NCBI GenBank assembly: GCA_009774765.1
Contig: VSOK01000078.1
Location: 1 to 6,184, forward strand
From: Bacteroidales bacterium
GTDB taxonomy: Bacteria > Bacteroidota > Bacteroidia > Bacteroidales > UBA932
DNA: 6,184 bases
Direction of reading: 5' to 3'
The position numbers were made by a program, and so were the translations under genes. This document shows, piece by piece, positions 1-5,066 of this stretch; position 1 is the stretch's first letter; each line of letters begins with the position of its first letter. The notes under the pieces are model-generated. The model did not search any database. It had not been told where the DNA came from and saw only the letters and a program-made list of their open reading frames with translations.

Positions 1-1
1 C

Positions 2-553
2 TCGTATGCAGTATGGTGGATACGCCAGTCCATTCTTCAGGCTCTTGCAGAGCAGTCAAGAATCGTCAGGTTGCCTCTCAACCAGGTAGGTTCTCTTAAC
101 AAGATAAATAAAGCTCTTTCAAAATTTGAACAGGAACACGAGAGAATGCCTTCCAGCGAGGAACTTTCGGAGATGATAGATGTGCCTAAGGACAAGATAG
201 CCGATACCCTCAGAGTTTCGGGACGCCATGTCAGTGTGGATGCTCCTTTTGTCGAGGGTGAGGACAACAGCCTCCTTGATGTGCTTGTGAACAATGATTC
301 ACCAAGTGCGGACAGAGGACTTGTAAACGAGTCTCTCAACAAGGAGATAGAACGTGCATTGTCTACTCTTGCTCCGCGCGAGAGGGAGATCATCAAATCA
401 TTCTTCGGTATCGGATGCCAGGAAATGACTCTCGAGGAAATAGGAGAAAGATTCGGTCTTACGAGAGAGCGTGTGCGCCAGATCAAGGAGAAGGCTATAC
501 GCAAACTCAAGAACAATTCAAGGAGCAAGCTCCTGAAAAGCTATCTCGGTTAA
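2..553 (+). CDS. rpoD: RNA polymerase primary sigma factor RpoD (sigma-70 family), 5'-truncated by window start
   Basis: This is the housekeeping sigma factor, which directs RNA polymerase to promoters. The reading frame is open from base 2, so the gene starts outside the window; 183 residues are visible of roughly 285-290 usual for Bacteroidota RpoD. The fragment begins inside region 2.4 (SYAVWWIRQSILQALAEQSR, residues 1-20), which recognises the upstream part of the -7/-10 element. Region 3 follows (RLPLNQVGSLNKI). The conserved stretch SVDAPFVEGEDNSLLDVL lies before region 4. Region 4.2 is a helix-turn-helix at about residues 143-171 (TLEEIGERFGLTRERVRQIK), which contacts the upstream promoter element. 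The protein ends KLLKSYLG, as Bacteroidota RpoD proteins do from memory. An ATG/TTG-based call would start at the TTG at 71, but strong homology upstream shows that is not the true start. argS follows after 22 bases without a terminator. Identification is very secure. Confidence 0.97.
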   Translation, partial: SYAVWWIRQSILQALAEQSRIVRLPLNQVGSLNKINKALSKFEQEHERMPSSEELSEMIDVPKDKIADTLRVSGRHVSVDAPFVEGEDNSLLDVLVNNDSPSADRGLVNESLNKEIERALSTLAPREREIIKSFFGIGCQEMTLEEIGERFGLTRERVRQIKEKAIRKLKNNSRSKLLKSYLG

Positions 554-575
554 TCCTTACAAATTTTTGAATATA

Positions 576-2366
576 ATGACACCAGAGCAGTTTATTATAG
601 AAAAGTCCATCAGCGCCGTCAAGGCGCTGTATGGCGTTGATATGGAGGCTTCCGCACTTCAGGTGCAAGTGACAAGGAAGGAATTTGAAGGCGACTATAC
701 ACTGGTCGTCTTTCCTCTTTTGAAAGTATCTAAATCGGCTCCTGAAGCTACAGGGGCGGCTATAGGAGATTGGCTGAAGGCCAATGCTCCGGAAATTGCC
801 GACTATAATGTAGTCAAAGGTTTCCTGAATATCTCGTTCTCTCCGGCATACTGGAACGGTCTTTTCTCGGGAATCGCTTCCACAGAGGACTTCGGGCAGC
901 ACGCTCCGTCCGGAAAGACGATTATGGTGGAGTTCTCTTCCCCGAATACCAACAAGCCTCTTCATCTTGGGCACATCAGGAACATTCTCCTGGGATGGTC
1001 AGTCTCAAGGCTTCTTGAAGCTAACGGACACAAGGTGATGAAGGTAAATCTGGTCAATGACAGGGGAATCCATATCTGCAAGTCAATGCTGGCGTGGCTC
1101 AAAAAAGGCAATGGTGAGACACCTCTGACGTCAGGAAAGAAAGGAGATCACCTTGTAGGTGACTGCTATGTGGCGTTCAACGATATGTACAAGGCCGAGG
1201 TTAAGGAACTTGTTGCCCAGGGAATGCCGGAGGAGGAAGCGGAGAAGAATGCTCCGAGCCTAAAGGAGGCTCAGGATATGCTGCTGAGATGGGAACAGGG
1301 TGACAAAGAGGTCGTGGACCTTTGGAAAAAGATGAACGGATGGGTTTACGAGGGCTTTGACAAGACATATCAGGACCTCGGAATCGTATTCGACAGGACT
1401 TACTATGAGTCACAGACTTATCTTTTCGGTAAAGCCCTTGTGCAGAAAGGTCTGGAAAAAGGAATCTTCGAGACGGAAAAAGACGGCTCCGTATGGTGCG
1501 ACCTTACTGAAAACGGTCTTGACAGGAAACTGCTTCTGCGCGGAGACGGAACATCTGTCTATATGACCCAGGATCTCGGAACTGCTGAGCAGCGTTTCAA
1601 TGAATATAATCTTGATGAGCATATCTATGTAGTCGGCAATGAGCAGAACTATCATTTCCAGGTGCTGAAACTTATTCTCGGCAAACTCGGATTCGACTGG
1701 GCTGACAGCATATACCATCTTTCATACGGAATGGTTGAGCTTCCTGAGGGCAAGATGAAATCACGTGAAGGTACGGTTGTCGATGCGGATGATCTTATCG
1801 AAAAGATGTACAATACCGCCAAAGAGACCTCTCTTGAACTTGGCAAGATTGACAATATGACAGAGAGCGAGCAGGATGAACTCTTCAGGATGATAAGTCT
1901 CGGTGCGCTGAAATATTTTATCATCAAGGTGGATCCGAAGAAGACAATGCTTTTTGATCCTAAGGAGTCGATCGATTTCAATGGAAATACAGGGCCGTTC
2001 ATCCAGTATACCCACGCGAGGATCAAGTCGATTCTCAGAAAGGCATCTGAAAAAGGTATCTCATTCGGAGCAGAATCAGTAAAGGCGGATATGCCATTGT
2101 CTCCTAAGGAAATACGTATAATCAAGATACTCAATCTGTTCCCGTCCAAGATAGCGGAGGGGGGAGAGGCTCATTCTCCTGCCGTGGTAGCCAATTATGC
2201 GTATGAACTGGCTAAAGAGTTCAACCAGTATTATCACGATACTCCTATACTCCGTGAGGAGAATGCGGAACTGCTTGCATACAGGCTTGTGCTGGTTGAG
2301 ACTATTGCGAAAGTATTGTCAAAAGCTATGTCCATTCTCGGTATTACACTTCCTGACAGAATGTAG
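576..2366 (+). CDS. argS: Arginine--tRNA ligase (arginyl-tRNA synthetase)
   Basis: Cytoplasmic class I aminoacyl-tRNA synthetase that charges tRNA-Arg with arginine using ATP. The 596 residues match the usual bacterial ArgS length. An N-terminal Add-1 type tRNA-binding domain covers about residues 5-85. The catalytic Rossmann core follows, with EFSSPNTNKPLHLGHIRN holding the HIGH signature as HLGH at 130-133. The KMSKS loop is present in degenerate form as KMKSREG at 393-399, as is common in ArgS. A helical DALR-type anticodon-binding domain begins near 475 (FIQYTHARIKSI) and runs to the C-terminus. I chose the ATG at 576. A TTG three codons upstream (567) is in frame but less likely, and the leader is A/T-rich with no Shine-Dalgarno. 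The gene starts 22 bases after rpoD, with no promoter or terminator visible between them, so the two are probably cotranscribed. No frameshift or missing key motif was seen. Confidence 0.97.
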   Translation: MTPEQFIIEKSISAVKALYGVDMEASALQVQVTRKEFEGDYTLVVFPLLKVSKSAPEATGAAIGDWLKANAPEIADYNVVKGFLNISFSPAYWNGLFSGIASTEDFGQHAPSGKTIMVEFSSPNTNKPLHLGHIRNILLGWSVSRLLEANGHKVMKVNLVNDRGIHICKSMLAWLKKGNGETPLTSGKKGDHLVGDCYVAFNDMYKAEVKELVAQGMPEEEAEKNAPSLKEAQDMLLRWEQGDKEVVDLWKKMNGWVYEGFDKTYQDLGIVFDRTYYESQTYLFGKALVQKGLEKGIFETEKDGSVWCDLTENGLDRKLLLRGDGTSVYMTQDLGTAEQRFNEYNLDEHIYVVGNEQNYHFQVLKLILGKLGFDWADSIYHLSYGMVELPEGKMKSREGTVVDADDLIEKMYNTAKETSLELGKIDNMTESEQDELFRMISLGALKYFIIKVDPKKTMLFDPKESIDFNGNTGPFIQYTHARIKSILRKASEKGISFGAESVKADMPLSPKEIRIIKILNLFPSKIAEGGEAHSPAVVANYAYELAKEFNQYYHDTPILREENAELLAYRLVLVETIAKVLSKAMSILGITLPDRM

Positions 2367-2419
2367 TATCGGCTAAAAAGGCATTAAGTATAAAATTTTA
2401 GAAAAAAAGTGCTTTTTAT

Positions 2420-2451
2420 ATTGCTCAGATGCGGAAATTGTCCTATACTTG
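2420..2451 (+). promoter_or_regulatory. Bacteroidota-type promoter for the acidic-tailed protein gene
   Basis: The bases ATTG at 2420-2423 stand 20 bases before TATACTTG at 2444-2451. This fits the Bacteroidota consensus (TTTG, 19-21 bases, TAnnTTTG) with one mismatch in each box. Transcription would start near 2456-2459, leaving a 5' leader of about 50 bases before the ATG at 2509. It is correctly placed in the only sizeable gap between argS and the next gene. No convincing terminator for argS was seen in 2367-2419; that stretch is A/T-rich with only a short TAAAATTTTA palindrome, so some readthrough from argS is possible. Confidence 0.6.
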
Positions 2452-2508
2452 CACCCTCAAATTTAACAGATAACTGTATTGTTTAAGTAAGTGATTAAAA
2501 ATTAGGAT

Positions 2509-2865
2509 ATGGATAATCAGAAGAAGAGAGCGGTGGTCAGCTTTGAGAATATGTCTGAAGGTCTCGCTGCCGCGTTTGCGGAGAAATACCCTAAAGGGTT
2601 CAATGATTATTTTCCGGATCTCGTAAAATACGACAAGCCGGACGGAACATGTTTTTATGCAGTTACATTGGAGATACCTGATGCGATTTATCTTGTCAAG
2701 ATCAAGGTCAAGACTGATGACGCTGAGGATATCGAGAGATGGCTTGACGGTGACGACGACGATGATGATACAGGAGTAGGAAGCAGCGGAGGGGACAGCG
2801 ATCTTCCTGATGACAATATCGCACAATATTCCAACGGTGATGACGACCAGTCTGATTCGGAATAA
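2509..2865 (+). CDS. Small protein of unknown function with an Asp-rich C-terminal tail
   Basis: I do not recognise a characterised family for this 118-residue protein. Residues 1-79 look like a compact folded domain with alternating charged and hydrophobic strands (RAVVSFENM, FYAVTLEIPDAIYLVKIKVK) and an aromatic segment GFNDYFPDLVKY. There is no signal peptide or membrane segment, so it is probably cytoplasmic. The tail from about 80 to 118 has 16 Asp/Glu in 39 residues and no Lys or Arg, including six consecutive Asp at 82-87 encoded by a GAC/GAT run (2752-2769). It also carries a SDLPDDNIAQYS segment. From memory, similar short proteins with acidic ends occur widely in Bacteroidales as conserved hypotheticals, but I cannot confirm this here. 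The ATG at 2509 follows an A-rich leader without a Shine-Dalgarno. The gene has its own promoter upstream and a strong terminator downstream, so it is likely a single-gene unit. Codon use resembles its neighbours. Confidence 0.85.
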   Translation: MDNQKKRAVVSFENMSEGLAAAFAEKYPKGFNDYFPDLVKYDKPDGTCFYAVTLEIPDAIYLVKIKVKTDDAEDIERWLDGDDDDDDTGVGSSGGDSDLPDDNIAQYSNGDDDQSDSE

Positions 2866-2949
2866 AATGAACGGTCAAGCCGGGTGCAGAGGAAGATTTG
2901 TCTGTACTATGCTGATACGGAGTAATTTTTAAAAGATTTTTCATAACAG

Positions 2950-2983
2950 GAGGCTGTGCAAAACTTTGCGCAGCCTCTTTTTT
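2950..2983 (+). terminator. Rho-independent terminator after the acidic-tailed protein gene
   Basis: A 10-base-pair stem is formed by GAGGCTGTGC (2950-2959) and GCGCAGCCTC (2968-2977), with one G-T pair. The loop is AAAACTTT, whose outer A and T bases could extend the stem. Six T residues follow directly (2978-2983). The GC-rich stem and T-run are a textbook intrinsic terminator in the + direction. It lies 85 bases past the stop codon at 2865. It separates this unit from the CLC/tex unit. Confidence 0.9.
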
Positions 2984-3012
2984 AGTTTTACAACTACAAT
3001 AAATAACCAAAG

Positions 3013-3051
3013 TAAACTTTGCTTCTGCTCTCTACTTTGGCTATATTTGTC
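3013..3051 (+). repeat. 39-base direct repeat, copy A (contains promoter P1)
   Basis: This stretch matches 3175-3213 at 36 of 39 positions; the differences are at repeat positions 5, 11 and 21. The copies start 162 bases apart. Similarity stops abruptly on both sides: just upstream of the TTTG box and two bases after the TATATTTG box. The repeat therefore coincides with a complete promoter. Copy A alone has a short inverted repeat, CAAAGT-AA-ACTTTG (3008-3021), overlapping the TTTG box. Confidence 0.9.
3018..3049 (+). promoter_or_regulatory. Promoter P1, exact Bacteroidota consensus, distal of two
   Basis: TTTG at 3018-3021 is followed by a 20-base spacer and TATATTTG at 3042-3049. Both boxes match the Bacteroidota primary-sigma consensus exactly. 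Transcription would start around 3055, giving a leader of roughly 195 bases before the CLC start codon. That leader would contain several small hairpins and the whole of the second promoter. It lies 35 bases past the terminator T-run and points at the CLC gene. Confidence 0.75.
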
Positions 3052-3068
3052 CACTTTGTGTCCATATA

Positions 3069-3171
3069 TATGCCCTGGTCTCGGCATAGTCCAAATAAAC
3101 GGCTAAGCCGAATGTAGTCAAACTTGTTTAGACTGCTGAGGCGGGAGTTTATTGTAAAACCGGAGGTTTTA
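3069..3171 (+). other. Hairpin-rich leader segment between the two promoters
   Basis: Four short inverted repeats follow each other. TATGCC (3069-3074) pairs with GGCATA (3083-3088). CGGC (3100-3103) pairs with GCCG (3107-3110). AGTC-AAAC (3116-3123) pairs with GTTT (3126-3129) and GACT (3131-3134) with one bulged base. TAAAACC (3155-3161) pairs with GGTTTTA (3165-3171) around a GGA loop. None has a following T-run, so I do not call them terminators. They would all lie in the RNA made from P1. They could form a structured leader or be chance in A/T-rich DNA; no known riboswitch class was recognised. No coding gene is supported anywhere in 2866-3251. Confidence 0.35.
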
Positions 3172-3174
3172 AAA

Positions 3175-3213
3175 TAAATTTTGCCTCTGCTCTCGACTTT
3201 GGCTATATTTGTC
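3175..3213 (+). repeat. 39-base direct repeat, copy B (contains promoter P2)
   Basis: Second copy of the repeat at 3013-3051, with 36 of 39 identical bases. Eighteen of the 20 spacer bases between the promoter boxes are also shared. That is more than conservation of the core promoter boxes alone would give, and suggests either a recent duplication or a conserved binding site. It ends 38 bases before the CLC start codon. Confidence 0.9.
3180..3211 (+). promoter_or_regulatory. Promoter P2, exact Bacteroidota consensus, proximal to the CLC gene
   Basis: TTTG at 3180-3183, a 20-base spacer and TATATTTG at 3204-3211 match the Bacteroidota consensus exactly. Transcription would start near 3217, leaving a leader of about 35 bases before the ATG at 3252. 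This spacing is typical, so P2 is the likelier main promoter of the CLC-tex unit. Confidence 0.8.
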
Positions 3214-3251
3214 AGGTTTTTGCCAATCATAAAAACAGAAAGGTGTTACGG

Positions 3252-5048
3252 ATGAAATCACATTTTGTAGTAACGGACATACTGGCTCCTCTAAGGAGAC
3301 TGCTGAAGAGACTTTCAGAGCACGATATGCTTCTGGTATTGTCTCTCTTTGTCGGTATAGCCTGCGGGCTTGCTTCCGTTTTGTTGAAGATTACCATAGA
3401 GTGGATACATTCATCTCTGATATCCTGGTTTGACGGCAGCGTCGCCTATAATTTCCTTTACCTCGTATATCCCGGTCTGGGTATGCTTATAGCTATGCTG
3501 TTTGTCAAATATGTCGTGAAGGACAATATCGGGCACGGGGTGACAAAGGTCCTTGTCGCCGTCTCAAAGAACGAGTCCAAAATCAGGCCTCATAATATGT
3601 GGTCATCCCTTGCGGCAAGTTCTGTGACCATCGGATTCGGAGGATCGGTAGGAGCGGAGGCCCCTATCGTCTATACAGGTGCTGCAATCGGTTCCAATGT
3701 CGCAAGATATATGGGACTGTCATACAAGAATATGACGATACTTCTCGGATGCGGTGCCGCAGGGGCGGTAGCAGGAATATTCAAGGCTCCTCTTGCCGGA
3801 GTGCTTTTTACACTTGAAATTCTGCTGTTCAACATTTCGATGTCGTCTATTCTGCCGTTGCTGCTTTCAACTGTTTCTGCAACTGTAGTCTCGTATATTT
3901 TTCTTGGGGATTCGCTTCCGTTTGAGTGTACCCTGGATCCTTTCTCTATGCACAACATTCCATTCTATATATTGCTGGGATTGTTCTGTGCATCCTGTTC
4001 CATCTATTTTACAAGGACGACACTGTGGCTGGAGGACAAGATAAAAAGTATCAGGAATCCCTATTGGAGATGGGCTTTTTCTGCCGTGTGCCTCGGTCTG
4101 CTGATTTTCCTGTTTCCTCCTTTGTACGGTGAGGGATATGAATCGTTGAGCGTATTGCTCAATGGCGGGGAAATATCCTTTGACGGTGAGACTGTGCTGT
4201 CGTTTTTTATGAAAAGCCCCTGGACCGTTCCTATATTCTTTATGCTTATACTGCTTCTCAAGGTATTTTCTATGTCATTCACTAATGCCGGAGGTGGTGT
4301 CGGAGGAACATTCGGTCCTACTTTGTTTGTCGGTGCGATAGCAGGATTTGTTGTAGCAAGAGTTATAAATCTGTTTTTTTCCGGCTCGGACATTTCTGTG
4401 CCGGAGCAGAATTTCGTGCTTGTCGGTATGGCTGGACTTATGGCCGGGGTGATGCAGGCCCCTATGACCGCAATATTCCTTATTGCAGAGATTTCGGGCG
4501 GATATGAGCTGCTTATACCGTTGATTCTTACAGCAACTATATCATTCGGAGCCACGAGGATGGTGGAACAGTATTCCATTTATACCAAACGTATTGCGAA
4601 TAAAGGGGAGCTTCTTACACACGACAGTGACAAGGCTGTCCTGACTCTGCTTAAGACGACGGAGCTGATAGAGTCTGATTTCACTGCCGTGAGGATTGAT
4701 GCGACGCTCGGAGAGCTTGTCGATGTAATTTCTCAGTCATCCCGCAATATATTCCCTGTAATTGATTCAAGAAGGCATTTCCAGGGATATGTCAGTCTGG
4801 AGGACATAAGGCGTGAGATGTTCAAAAAGGACCTTTATGATAAGCTGCACGTCTATAATTTTATGAAATCCGCGCCTGAATACGTGTATATCGATGAGAA
4901 GATGGACACTGTGATGGCGAAATTCGAGAAGACCGGGGCTTGGAATCTTCCAGTTGTCGAGAAGGACAGGACATATCTCGGCTTCGTATCGAAATCAAAG
5001 ATTTTTTCAGCCTACAGGGATCAGCTCCGTCAGGTATCACATGACTGA
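3252..5048 (+). CDS. CLC-family chloride channel/transporter with C-terminal CBS domain pair
   Basis: Inner-membrane CLC protein of 598 residues, moving chloride or a related anion. The N-terminal 450 residues or so form the helical CLC core, starting with a hydrophobic helix at about 25-50. The three anion-selectivity motifs are recognisable in divergent form. Motif 1 is GHGV at 94-97, in place of GSGIP. Motif 2 is GAEAP around Glu136, in place of GREGP, and keeps the gating glutamate. Motif 3 is GGTFGP at 351-356. Tyr444 in SIYTKR fits the central pore tyrosine. In the helix where Escherichia coli ClcA has the proton glutamate Glu203, this protein reads LEILL, so Glu189 is followed by Ile190 at that site. 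Two CBS domains follow at about 477-530 and 540-592, which in this family bind nucleotides and regulate gating. I chose the ATG at 3252, not the GTG at 3243; AGAAAGG (3237-3243) is a plausible Shine-Dalgarno, unusual in this phylum. Two tandem promoters precede it. tex follows after 18 bases. Exchanger versus channel is undecided. Confidence 0.93.
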   Translation: MKSHFVVTDILAPLRRLLKRLSEHDMLLVLSLFVGIACGLASVLLKITIEWIHSSLISWFDGSVAYNFLYLVYPGLGMLIAMLFVKYVVKDNIGHGVTKVLVAVSKNESKIRPHNMWSSLAASSVTIGFGGSVGAEAPIVYTGAAIGSNVARYMGLSYKNMTILLGCGAAGAVAGIFKAPLAGVLFTLEILLFNISMSSILPLLLSTVSATVVSYIFLGDSLPFECTLDPFSMHNIPFYILLGLFCASCSIYFTRTTLWLEDKIKSIRNPYWRWAFSAVCLGLLIFLFPPLYGEGYESLSVLLNGGEISFDGETVLSFFMKSPWTVPIFFMLILLLKVFSMSFTNAGGGVGGTFGPTLFVGAIAGFVVARVINLFFSGSDISVPEQNFVLVGMAGLMAGVMQAPMTAIFLIAEISGGYELLIPLILTATISFGATRMVEQYSIYTKRIANKGELLTHDSDKAVLTLLKTTELIESDFTAVRIDATLGELVDVISQSSRNIFPVIDSRRHFQGYVSLEDIRREMFKKDLYDKLHVYNFMKSAPEYVYIDEKMDTVMAKFEKTGAWNLPVVEKDRTYLGFVSKSKIFSAYRDQLRQVSHD

Positions 5049-5066
5049 TAATCATAATTCAGAAAT

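Noticed and set aside
1652..2149. Long minus-strand open frame within argS (165 codons), and similar shadows in rpoD, CLC and tex
   Set aside because: These lie opposite strongly supported genes, have low-complexity Ser/Leu/Arg-rich translations and show no domain. They are antisense shadows.
2391..2417. Possible argS terminator (TAAAATTTTA palindrome and AAAAAGTGCTTTTT)
   Set aside because: The stems are pure A/T or would have a two-base loop, with no GC-rich stem before a T-run. They are too weak to call.
2752..2769. GAC/GAT triplet run as a microsatellite
   Set aside because: It is only six codons, mixed GAC and GAT, and encodes part of a wider acidic tail, so selection on the protein explains it better than repeat expansion.
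2867..2932. 21-codon + strand open frame (MNGQAGCRGRF...) starting one base after the acidic-tailed gene and ending before the terminator
   Set aside because: It is too short to support, has no domain or clear ribosome binding site, and could easily arise by chance in this trailer.
2994..3230. Minus-strand open frame of 78 codons across the intergenic region, with an internally repeated NIAKVESR segment
   Set aside because: The protein repeat is only the reverse reading of the 39-base promoter repeat, which is in frame because the copies are 162 bases (54 codons) apart. Both copies are exact promoters on the + strand, and the frame has no recognisable domain.
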